The notes under the pieces are model-generated. The model searched no databases, was not told the DNA's origin, and saw only the letters and a program-made list of their open reading frames with translations. A DNA stretch of 64,000 bases from Benincasa hispida (Eukaryota; Streptophyta; Magnoliopsida; Cucurbitales; Cucurbitaceae), in the NCBI RefSeq assembly GCF_009727055.1, contig NC_052349.1, forward strand, positions 36,361,109 to 36,425,108, read 5' to 3'. A program made the position numbers and the translations under genes. Below, in pieces: positions 1-10,620 of the stretch (positions are counted from its first letter, which is position 1; every line of letters begins with the position of its first letter).

Positions 1-1182
1 AAGTTTAGAGATTTAATTGATAAAATTACAAGTCCCACACGATGTTTATCTTAATAGAACATAATAGAGGGTTTAAATTGATACAATTATTAGTTTAAAG
101 TTTAAATTAATAGAGTTATTAGTTTAGGATTTAAATTGACAATTCAAAAGATAAATGGTATAAATTGATATTTGCTCGAATTAAAATCATCGTTTTTATT
201 ATAGTATTTCATTATTTGGTGAACCAATCAAGATTACTTTATATAAACTTTATGTTTAGGTTTTAAATTTGTGGATTTGTGTCTATTTGATCCTTATATT
301 TTAAGATAGTAACAAATCATGAATTTTTATTTTGTGTAAAAGAGGTCTCCTTAAATTTTTTTAATAAGACTTCAAAACTTTTAATTTTGTATTTAATATC
401 TAATAATTTATTGATCCATTTAATATTTTTAAAAAAAATCACATACTCTGCTGAAAATGAAAGTTTAGATCTCCTTACACATAAAATTAAACTTTCAGTT
501 TAAAAAATCGGCTAACGGATTTTTTTAAAAAAAACAATTGAATGAATCAAAAGATTTATTATTTTGATAAGTTGATAGATTTATTATGCATTTTATAATA
601 AAAAACAAGAAACTTTTAGATATAATATTGAAAGTTTGAAGTTAGAATGAGCATTGACTGAATTAATATAGTATTTTTATAATTGACCTCGAAGATGGAT
701 TCCTTCACCCTATAGATGGTAAAAAATTGAATGTTTACATCTGTTGACCCAAACTAAACCACCTCCTCAGTTCAAAGATTCTTATTCTCTTTTAATTTTT
801 AAAAATTAGTATTATATATATCCAACCAAGATTTAAAATATTTAAATAGATGGAAAATCAAATTCTTAATTTTATACAAATATGAAAAAGATAACGAGAA
901 CAAAGATCCATTAGAAAATAAACATTTTATTATTTATATTTTATTCTCATTGATGATATTTTGTTTCTTATTTTATTTATTTGATCAATTTTTCAAAAAG
1001 CCTATTATAGTCTTCGAGTTTTGAATCTTATTCTACTTTGATCTCTAAACTTTCAACAACGTCCATTCTAGCATGTGAACTTATTAAGAGTGCTTATTTT
1101 GGTCCATGCTACTAAGTTTTTATGAACTCACTCTTGAACAGGTATTAAGTCTAGTATCTGATTTATATTTTTGGATGATTAG
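1..1182. other. AT-rich intergenic sequence, no gene seen
   Basis: No coding pattern, RNA gene or clear repeat structure was found in this stretch. It is AT-rich with many homopolymer runs, typical of plant intergenic DNA, and resembles decayed transposon sequence without a recognisable family. Confidence 0.6.
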
Positions 1183-1494
1183 TAGAGTTGGCAACAGGGT
1201 CGGGTCGGAGCGGGGGACTCCCATCCCCATCCCCATGGGGTATTTCCCCCATCCCCACTAATTGAAGGTGGGGATGGGGATGGGGATTCCTTGGAAAAAG
1301 GGCCCCTGCGGGGATCCATNNNNNNNNNNNNNNNNNNNNNNAATTTTTAAAAAAAGTTAATCCGGGATAGGGCGAGGATACCCTCCCCATCCCTGACCAG
1401 GGACCCAGTTATAATCCCCAATTTGCCCTCCCTGGTCAAAATGTGGATTATTCGCCTCGATCAGGGCAGGGAACGGGGATTTTTGCTAACCCTA
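1183..1494. mobile_element. hAT-type MITE with 8 bp target duplication
   Basis: The element begins TAGAGTTGGCAAC and ends GCTAACCCTA, whose reverse complement TAGGGTTAGC matches the start. It is flanked on both sides by the same 8 bp, ATGATTAG (1175-1182 and 1495-1502). An 8 bp duplication is the hallmark of hAT transposition. The interior is unusually GC-rich and made of repeated CCCCATCCCCATCCCC-like blocks, which can form G-quadruplexes or long hairpins. A run of 22 N lies inside it. It has no coding capacity, so it is a non-autonomous element. Confidence 0.85.
1320..1341. other. assembly gap (22 N)
   Basis: A run of 22 undetermined bases lies inside the GC-rich core of the hAT MITE. The surrounding GGGGATGGGGATGGGG repeats probably caused the sequencing or assembly failure, so the true gap size may differ. 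Confidence 0.99.
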
Positions 1495-1887
1495 ATGATT
1501 AGACTATGAAATAAATTAGTTAAAGCTGACAAATCTAGGATTTTAGTTTTGATTAGTTGCTAAAGTGATTTTCTATAAGAGATCCAGAGTGCATTTAAGA
1601 TTTTGGTCATTTGCTATTTTGGTGAGTTGGTTAATAACATTTTAGTTAAAGTTCATCTTTCTCAATCTAGATGCAATTTATCCTTAAAAAGTCAATGAAA
1701 TTTTAATTTTATTTTTTATTTTTTTATTTTTTTTTAGAGATATAATGAAAATTTCATTTTCTATGTGGATGGGTCCAAGCATGAGTGATTAGACAAAAGA
1801 GGAATTTGGCCAATGTTCATTTTGTTGTACGTCGAAGTCTTCCAATAAAACGTCCATCATCTGCAGATCCCATAATCGATTCAGGGA

Positions 1888-4800
1888 ATGGAAATGGAGG
1901 AACGCTCCTTTGTTATTTCCCCAGACCGACGACAGGAGGTTCATCTTCTTTCTCTCTTATCTTTTCATATTTTTTAGAATCACTCGTATTTGTAATTCGC
2001 CTAGCTATGGATTTTTTTCTTTCGGTCGTTTGTTATCCTTTCCCATGATTTTGGCGTCTTGCGTTTTCTTTTCCGAATTGTAAACATAATCTACGGAACT
2101 CAAAATACTGATTCATAGATGCTAGGATTGGATTATTGTGTTTGTTGCATTTGTAAAGGGGGGGCTTTCCTGCAAATTTGTCAACTGGGTTTCTATTCGT
2201 CGTCTTCTTAAATTAATCGGATGTTGGATTCTCGTACTCAGCTGTTTGTTTTGAAAACCTTTTTTTTTTTTTTTTTTAAAAAAGTTTTGATTGAATACTT
2301 GTTATGGGTAGGCTGTAGTTTTAGTGAGGAATTGAACATGGGTCAACTTTTGGTGTTGCTATAATTGGTTTGAGAAATTGAATGAATGGTTTTTATATGT
2401 TGCGTACTTTGTGTATGGGTCTCTGAGTTCAAACTTAGGTTTTGTTTCCTTTTGATGGACGGGACACTGTTGGTTTCAATTTGAAAGCTGAAGATGAAGT
2501 GGTGTACATGCCTTGCACTGTTTATTTTCTCCTATTGTTTACTTTAAAGCTACTGCCTAAACAACGGGTGTAAAAAATCCGTAAGAAGACTTGGATATTG
2601 AATTCAATATCCACTTTGATTTTCTGGAGATAAAGACAAGTCTACCAATACACATCAAGAAGTTTGCAGGAAGGTTTTATGCCTTTAAGTTGTGTTCTAA
2701 CCGTTTCTTAATCTCAATTATTCAAAGCAAATGAACATCTAAGTCTTTGAGTTCTAAGTTATCATCAAAGTTAGTTTTTAACACCATAGACTAGACGTTG
2801 GCAACTGTGTTATAAAGGTCAATCAATTTAAACTATTATCAGTAGGAAAGAACAATGAGGTCTATAGATTAGTGGAAATTTCTTGCATGGATTATTTACA
2901 TGATACTTGTCTGTAATTAGTGTGGATTTCCTGTCTTGTAAGGTGGAGGATGGAGATGAAAGTCCGAGCCCGAGGTACACTATTGATGAAGCTCTTGTAT
3001 CCATGGGTTTTGGGAATTTTCAAATTCTTGTGCTTGCTTATGCTGGAATGGGATGGGTTTCAGAAGCTATGGAAATGATGTTACTCTCCTTTGTTGGACC
3101 TGCAGTTCAGTCTGCGTGGAGCCTTTCTCCCCATGAAGAGTCTTTGATCACCAGTGTGGTTTTTGCTGGCATGTTAGTTGGGGCCTATTCATGGGGCATA
3201 GTTTCTGATAAATATGGACGAAGGCAGGTCTCCTTTATTCTGATATCATTTCACTTTCATTAACATATCACATATGTGTATGCTTGATGATGTGACTCCC
3301 TCTTGTTCATGCAATTTGTGCAATCTACTTGCATCGTTTGCTTCCTCTTCCATCTTAATGGTTCTTATGCTTCAGACTCCAAGATTTTTTTTTCTCCAAC
3401 CTTTTGACTGATACTCATAAAAGATTGTTTGGTATTCAGAATTTTATAATTGAGTTCTTATGATATAGAATTGGATGTTTACAACAGCCTTGTTATTCTA
3501 TTTCTCTTGTTTTTTGTTCTTAACTTTATCTTGTTCAAGGTAGATTTCTTCATTATGGAAAGGATCACATGTGTTGCTGGATTCCAAGTTCTTTTGTCCC
3601 AAACTGTATATATTTGAATTTCTCTGCTATAATTGTTTTCCTTTCAGTCTTGGGGATCCTAGATTTCCTTTGTTTTTTCATTTTTAACTTTTCTTATTCA
3701 GGAAAGGTTTCTTCATTACAGCAACAATCACTTCTGTTGCCGGATTTCTAAGTGCTTTTGCCCCAAATTATACATCTTTGTTAGTTCTTCGCTGTCTAGT
3801 TGGCGTTGGGTTAGGAGGTGGCCCTGTACTTGCATCCTGGTTCTTGGAATTCATTCCTGCTCCTGAAAGAGGCACTTGGATGGTTATTTTTTCAGCATTC
3901 TGGACCATTGGAACAATCCTTGAAGCTTCTTTGGCATGGGTATAATCTAGCCTTTTGTTGTAGTTCAGTACATGTTCTTGCTACATCTTTTTCCTCTTAT
4001 TAAAATAATACTAATAATACTGATAATAAAAGAAGAAGAAGAAGAAAAAGAAGAAGAAGAAGAAAAGATAAGATATCAATAGAAGTTCTATTCGTTCCCT
4101 GGTTCATTTCGAGTCGATCAACTTTGACACTGCTTGCAATTAGATCCAAGGAGGGTTTTTTTTTTTCCTCTTTTCATTTCATGTAGTATTTCTAATATTC
4201 CCTTTGATAATATTCATAGTAGCTATCTGAAGACAGTCTGTGGTGGTGGTAGTCTTTCTACTGCAAATCAGACAAATTCTGTAGCTATTCTGTAACTAAC
4301 CAACCAGTTTACCACTAGTATTTGTGAATGGTTTAAAAATTGTTATTCTTCAGCTAACTGGTTAGTTCATTGGTTGTTAGTTTGCTGTTGTTCAAACAGG
4401 AGCAGTTAAATAATCCGATGAAAAAAATGGTATTGTATATAATAGTAGTGGTTGAAAATATAATTTATGTGCTGTCCTGTTGTCATGACTCATTAGTGGT
4501 TGATGTCATAGATATCTAAAGGGGAAAGGAAATTAGGTTTCTTTAAATTTGGGTTAAATCTAATTATTGCACGTGAAGGTACGCAAATGTTCACTTGATG
4601 TTTAACCTCGGACAATTTTGTCTTCTTATTGGTTCTTCCAATCATTTTCTTTTCTTATTGGTTCTTCCAATAACTTTATGTTTTATGCCCTTGTATTTGC
4701 AGATGGTCATGCCAAAATTAGGTTGGAGATGGCTCCTTGCGTTTTCTTCTTTTCCTTCATTTCTCCTATTAATCTTCTACCAATCTACTCCAGAGTCCCC

Positions 4801-6247
4801 ACGGTATCTCTGTTTACAAGGTAGAACAAGTGATGCAGCTATTATTTTAGAGAAAATAGCACGACGTAATAGAACAAGTCTCCCCCCTGGCATTCTTGTT
4901 TCTAGTCACTCATATGATTTTGAGGAGCAAAGTATTCCGGTGGAAGATGTGCATTTGCTCTCACTAACACAAACTAAAGCTGAAACTTCTCAAGGAACAC
5001 AATCTAATATAGTGGGTCTCTCTCCATTGTTAAAGCTTCTTTCTCGAGAACTGCTCGTATCTACATTGCTCCTCTGGGTGGTTTTCTTTGGAAATGCCTT
5101 CTCTTATTATGGCCTCGTGTTGCTGACCTCTGAGTTGACTGGGACAAGTAGATGTACGTCTACTGATATACATCTAAAAGAACACGAAGATGTCAACTAC
5201 AGAGATGTCTTTATCTCTAGTTTCGCAGGTAATGGTCTTTTGGTTGTTCCAAAGTTTTCTCTAGCCAGGGACAAAGGTTTGGTGCATGGATGATAATCTA
5301 ACCACAAATTTTCTTTGAAGAGTTACCTGGTCTCGCGTTATCAGCTGTCATGGTTGACAAATTAGGGCGTAAATTATCGATGTCTTCAATGTTCTTCCTG
5401 GGCGCCACATTTCTATTTCCCCTAGCATTTTATCGGGTTGATGGCTTAACAACAGCCCTTTTGTTTGGAGCTCGTGTATGTATCACGTCTACATTCACAG
5501 TTGTCTATATATACGCTCCCGAGGTAAGTTGGAACACTAAACTTTGCATTGCCAAGAGACAATTGCCTCATCATGCATCACAACTAGAAATATTGTTTCT
5601 CTGCTGGTTCATATTGTATATGCTCCTAATAATAATGTAATTTTTTAAGAGGATGGTCTGTTGTCTGCTCTTGATGCTTGGTTCTTTTTTTTCATCTGGA
5701 CTTGCATTCTCCAATCTCATGCCTCTCCTTCCAAACTAAAAACTCTCTTGCTCTCCATGTAAGTTGCTTGTGTGGTTTATCATGACATGATTTATTGTCA
5801 CAGAATTACATTCTCTAATAAGAAAATCTTATTTATCAGATTATCTTTCCTCTGTCCTTCATTCCACTTTGGTTCGAAATGTTATTACCAACCAAAAATT
5901 TCCTCCATACATGTTTATGTTTCTTGGTGCAATCATTGTTCACGTCCCGAGATTTTTATGTAGTTTTTCTGCTCTTTCTTTGCTGTGGTGTAACGTATTT
6001 ATACTCTTACAATCTATGCAAACCACAGATATATCCGACCTCAATCCGAACAACTGGTGTCGGGGTTGCTAGCTCTGTAGGAAGAATTGGGGGAATGGCA
6101 TGCCCTCTCGTGGCAGTAGCTCTGGTTAAAGGATGCCATCAAACAACAGCTATTATTTTCTTTGAGATTGTATTTCTTCTGTCAGGGATCTGTGTTGTGC
6201 TGTTCCCATTCGAAACCAAGGGACAAGATCTTCCTGAAAAAATGTAG
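1888..6247 (+). CDS. OCT7: Organic cation/carnitine transporter 7-like MFS transporter
   Basis: Six coding exons are inferred: 1888-1938, 2943-3223, 3702-3939, 4703-5228, 5321-5523 and 6029-6247, giving about 505 residues, normal for the family. The product is a plasma-membrane or organelle major facilitator superfamily transporter. Visible motifs are the loop 2-3 signature DKYGRR, PESPR after helix 6, and the second-half DKLGRK, with about 12 hydrophobic segments. The sequence closely resembles plant OCT7/NIAP-type carriers, for which nicotinate or organic cation substrates have been proposed; the substrate here is an inference. Exon 1 (17 residues, starting MEMEERSF) is the least certain part: the highly conserved region starts at [13 protein letters not shown] in exon 2, where no ATG is available, and splicing from exon 1 keeps the frame. 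The junction of exons 2 and 3 keeps the conserved frame only with a GC donor. Intron 2 holds a decayed copy of exon 3. Confidence 0.9.
3510..3625 (+). pseudogene. Decayed duplicate of transporter exon 3 inside intron 2
   Basis: The sequence from about 3510 to 3625 aligns with the end of intron 2 and the start of exon 3 (about 3672-3790), at an offset of roughly 160 bases. Shared words include the TTTCTTCATTA start, then GTTGC-GGATT and CTTTTG-CCCAAA. The copy has substitutions, a stop in the exon frame and a damaged splice acceptor (TTCAAGGTAG instead of TTCAGGAAAG). It is therefore a local tandem duplication that has become a pseudo-exon. Confidence 0.75.
4028..4068 (+). repeat. AAG/GAA microsatellite in transporter intron 3
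   Basis: An imperfect run of AAGAAGAAG triplets, purine-only on this strand for about 40 bases, lies in intron 3. Such tracts are length-variable and would serve as a marker. Confidence 0.9.
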
Positions 6248-6393
6248 CTGAAACTTAGAAATCACATTGATCACATAGTTCTAATTGGATTCGGTCTTGC
6301 CCCTATTACGTCTATTCATTATTTGTTGCTAATAGATATTGTTGGAGAGATCATGCCTTTAGTCTCATCTTACACGTGCATAATTCAAGGTCT

Positions 6394-6482
6394 AGCTATT
6401 AGATTGATATGATGTCGTTATTCTTAAACTATTAGATTGATATGATGTCGTTATTCTTAAACTATTAGATTGATACGAGGTC
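6394..6482 (+). repeat. 33 bp tandem repeat, about 2.6 copies
   Basis: The unit beginning CTATTAGATTGATATGATG is repeated almost perfectly twice and then partly, just downstream of the transporter stop codon, probably in its 3' untranslated or flanking region. Confidence 0.85.
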
Positions 6483-8430
6483 GAACTTACACGACTTGTT
6501 TTATGTATAATATACATGAGCAAATGTTGAAATGTGATTTCTGTTGTTATAAATTTTTTTTTTTAATATCCTTGAGTGTTCGGGTCAGTTTCCGCACACC
6601 TCGATTAATCTCACGGGATAGCTTGCTTGATCCTATAACATTTGGATGTCAAAAAAATTCGTAGGAAATTAATTCTTAGGTAGGTGGTTATGGATTGAAG
6701 TCTTGACCTTCTTAGTCATTTATTAAGGCTGTGTATCTTTTTTACTACTAGGTTAACCCTCATATAATTTTTGTTGTTATATTTGTTAAGTTTATTATGA
6801 TGTCATTAGGAGAATGTGATTTCTTTTGTCGTAAGTTAGTTCCAGAAAGGAGGAAATTGTCATTTTTATTGAATTTATTGCGACATTTGAAATTTCACAA
6901 CATGCTGGCTTCATGCATGGTAAAAAATTTATATTTTTGTTAAATCTCTATCATGCATTTAATGTTGTTAAAAATGAAAACTATATTATTATTATGATAA
7001 TTATGGATGTTCTAAGTTTTAACAAATTGGGAAAGAAGTAGTCTAACAACTTGATGTATCAACTTAGAATTGGTTGAAAGGGTATGACAATAGAATTAGA
7101 ATTTTAGGAGTAGCTTGGTAGGTTACATCGATGAGTATTTAGTGAGCCGAAAATGTAAATCAAAAGCAACATTATAATTAAAATATTGACTCATTACCTT
7201 ATGGGAATTTTATCTATCTTATGAAAAACACAAATATTAAAAATAACTTTTTCTAGTCTTAATACAATAATGTTTCAAATAACAAACAAATAAATTTATT
7301 GGTAAAATTAGTACTTATAACTTATAAGTTTAATTTGAGAGAGAGAGAGAGAAAAAAGTAAAACTAAATACTAGTTAACTAGACAAACGGTAGCTTATGG
7401 TGTGTGTTGATGTGCCACATGTGGAGAGAAGGTGGACCAATTGTTAATCTATGGTAGGGACATGTTACTTATGTTTATTTTAATTTGTTTTGAACATGGT
7501 CAAATCCAATTGAGGTAAGCATTTATTTTTATATCAAAATCATGTGGTTTAGACACGTGCTACAATATGTTGTCATTCTCAATTGTCTTTATCGTCCTAG
7601 AGAGAAATCTTAAGTCACCTCTCTTCTTCAAAAAAATAATATTAATTGTCAGTCCCACATCTGACTCTTCATCCATTGGTATGGAACGATGATTCACGGG
7701 CTCGTCTTCCCTATCATGTTTGTTTCAAAACAAATACTAATAAAATCACATATGAAAAATCTCAGCATTTCTTTTTTTGGAGTAAAAATTCCCAATGTCT
7801 TAGTAATGACAGAAATAATTTTGAAGAAATTTAATCAACTCGTATTTAAACTTTTAAAATCGGTTAAATTATAAGTTTAGTGTTTGAACTTTCAAGATTG
7901 TATCTACAAAGTTTTTAAATCTTTAAGTAATACATGATAAATTCATAAGCTTTTAACTTTTGTCTCATAAGATTTTGAACATTTAAAAAGTGTTTTAATA
8001 AATATAAAATCGAAAGTTAAAAATCCTATTAGACAATAAACTCACTAATTAGAAAAAGAATTGAAAGTTACACAAAATATAAAGTTAATACATTTTTAGG
8101 GAACATTTGGGACGGTAAGTTGATTATTATAGTCGGTAGGTTATTATAATGTTACATAAATAAGGACTAAAAATTTAGAAGTTCAAATCTTTACCTGAAT
8201 CATCAAACTACAAATAGAAAAAAGAATGAAAAAAATAAAAACTCTAGAGTTAAAATAGTAAATTGGCCGGTTGATAAAACCAGACCAAAATCTTGGCATT
8301 TTTTTTAAAAATTAATAATAATAATTATTATTATTATTATTATTATTTACCAATATTTGCCAACTTAAACAGTGGAGGAGGTCAATTTAAATATTAAACT
8401 TTCAATTTTATTCAATTACATCTCAAACTT
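6483..8430. other. Intergenic AT-rich spacer with microsatellites
   Basis: No gene was recognised. The spacer holds a (GA)n run near 7337-7352 and an (ATT)n run near 8318-8348. Near 8098-8150 there is a short stretch resembling the ends of the MITE family seen at 28489-28770 (the ATTTGGGAC and ATTATTATAGTC words). The rest is unstructured. Confidence 0.6.
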
Positions 8431-8552
8431 GGAAAATCATCCAAAATAACCCCCTTTAGCTTTCACATTTCAAAAGTAGCACGCTTTCTGAATTCTCATA
8501 TAATTGGTTTTTCTTGAGCAATCTCGGGCGAGATTGAGCCCGAGATTGTGTT
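8431..8552 (+). repeat. Left terminal inverted repeat of MULE 1
   Basis: Begins GGAAAATCATCCAAAATAAC and pairs with the right repeat at 16088-16200 on the opposite strand. Several mismatches between the arms indicate an old insertion. Confidence 0.85.
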
Positions 8553-9059
8553 AATTGTTTTAACTTTTGAATATCAAATTCGATTGATGGGAAAAGAATT
8601 TTACAAATATGCCCTAAATAATATAAAAATAATATAATTATTATAATTACCCACTTTTTGTGGGAAATAGATGGTTGGCTTGTCAACAATTTCCTAAACA
8701 TGATCATTGGCAGTCCTCAAAACCCTCAAGTCTCATCTTTTTGCATACATTCAAGAAAAACAAGGTAAATGTAGTGATATTGTCATTTGTAAATTTGTTG
8801 GAGTTGTTATTAGCATGGTGTTGAGGCCAATAATTTATGTTTTCGTGGTTTTTTACGCATTCTTAGTGGAAATTCAATAATCCCAGCCGCGACTGCGTAT
8901 AATTACACCGAGATGTAACGTAGGGTTTAAGATCTCGACCGAGATTTTTGTATAGTTGCACTGAGATTATTTAATATCCCAGAGATTTTGTCTGAATTTA
9001 TTAAGTTCTTAGAACTCGTATATGATTTTATTTAGGGATGCCTCGTATATTTTTTTTGT

Positions 9060-10620
9060 TTTTTGGGTGAATGGGAGAATGAGAAAGAATACATAGGTGG
9101 TCAGTTGAAAAGGTTGATTGTCCCGTCAGAATAAAATGAGGAGTTTTTACAGGAAATATATAGAATTAATGAGATAAATTTTGTTGAGTTTGAATTGGTT
9201 ATAAGGTGCTTGTACAATGTTAGGTCGAATGTAGCTGCTTTTGTGATCAATAATCAAGAATATCTCTATTTTCTCTTAACTGGTGACGATGTGTCTCAAG
9301 TGGCCCTTTTAATATTGAAGTTACCAGTAGTAGTCCATAAACCTAGGAGTACGATACCGTCATATCCAGTTTAAAATGTTCCAATATTCTCATTCGAACT
9401 TGAGTTTATTCCTGAATACAATACGGTTTCCAATGAGATGCGATCATTAAGTCCATTGAATAACAATGTATGTCTGTTAGATTTAGGAGACAATACGAAT
9501 GGGTTATTGAATATGGAAAACGTGGACCTATTTGAGGATGCTGCTAACGTTGAGTCTGTGTTTGAAGTGGACATGTCAGTGGATTATGATGTGGACATTA
9601 ATGTGGCGGATATAGATATGTCCGAGGAGGATGCTAATGTTGATCATGTGGAAGAGTCAATGATGTATGTAGAATCAAAGGTTGACAGGGGACCTTTTGG
9701 TGATAGTAACCCAATAACTAACAAAGAGCATTGTGCAGATTCAATAGGAAATGGTGAATAGCGTGTCAGTGGTAAGAAGAGGAAGCATATTGAGAAATTA
9801 ATGGCAAGCACCATAGTTGTCTCATCCGAGTCTACTATAAAAGATGTCTAGGTTGGTAATATGTTTTTAAGAAAAAAAGATTTGGTTAAGAAAATGTCAG
9901 TCTTTGCAATTAGGAACAACTTCCAGTATCGTGTTAATAGATCTACTAAGAAGTTATATATTTTAAGATGCATAAAATGACTTGTCAATGGAAGATCGAG
10001 GCCATTAGAATGAAAGACTCTAAAATGTTCAAAATTAGTAAATATGTTAGCACCCACACATGTCAGAAGATATTAAGAAAACATGATCATAAACAAGCTA
10101 AAAGTTGGATTGTAGCTGAACTGATTTAGTCTAAATACCAAGATGTTAGTCGTGGTTATAAACTGAAAGAAATTATTCAAGACTTTCGCAAGGACTATGG
10201 GGTGGACATTAGTTACGAGAGGGCATGGCGGGCCAAGGAAGCTGCGTTGTTCTTAACGGAAGGGTCCCTTAGAGAGTCATTCTGTTTGTTACCATGGTAT
10301 GGGGAAGCGTTGAAGATTGCCAATCATAGGACTCATTATGAGTTGGAGATTGATCCTGATGGGCATTTTAAATACGTTATTGTTATTGATGTTGTACATA
10401 TGAAAAGGAAGTATAAGGGTATATCGTTCTAGTGGTTTCAATTGATGCTAATAAACGAATATACCCGGTTGCTTTCGATTTGAGGGATAAAGAAACGATG
10501 ATTCATGGACGTGTTTCATGAGAATGTTGCAATCAACTGTTGGTGTGGTTGATGGGTTGGTGTTCGTATCCGATCAACAAAAAATCATTGTGAAGTCTAT
10601 TGCTACCTAAGTGTATCTAA
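9060..10620 (+). pseudogene. MuDR-type transposase pseudogene of MULE 1
   Basis: Reading across frames gives a typical plant MULE transposase: an acidic N-terminal part (9438-9760), the MuDR DNA-binding region with words such as FAIRNNFQYRVNRSTKKLY (about 9900-9960), a segment reading KSKYQDVSRGYKLKEII-like (10120-10180), VDISYERAWRAKEAALF (10202-10250), then the start of the DDE transposase domain with VHMKRKYKG followed by a shifted frame reading VVSIDANKRIYPVAF. The coding sequence stops near 10600, before the rest of the DDE domain and the SWIM zinc finger, and carries several frameshifts and stops. It is inactive and truncated. Confidence 0.85.

Noticed and set aside
1785..2048. 87-codon open frame on the plus strand upstream of the transporter
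   Set aside because: It begins at a non-ATG-like position in low-complexity sequence and has no domain; the overlapping frame from 1888 splices in phase to the transporter and is preferred.
2907..3263. Start of the transporter at 2907
   Set aside because: The codon at 2907 is TTG and the bases before 2943 look like a polypyrimidine/AG acceptor, so they are intron.
4290..4390. Inverted-repeat MITE in transporter intron 3
   Set aside because: AACTAACCAACCAGTTT and its opposite copy match only partly and no target duplication or defined ends were found.
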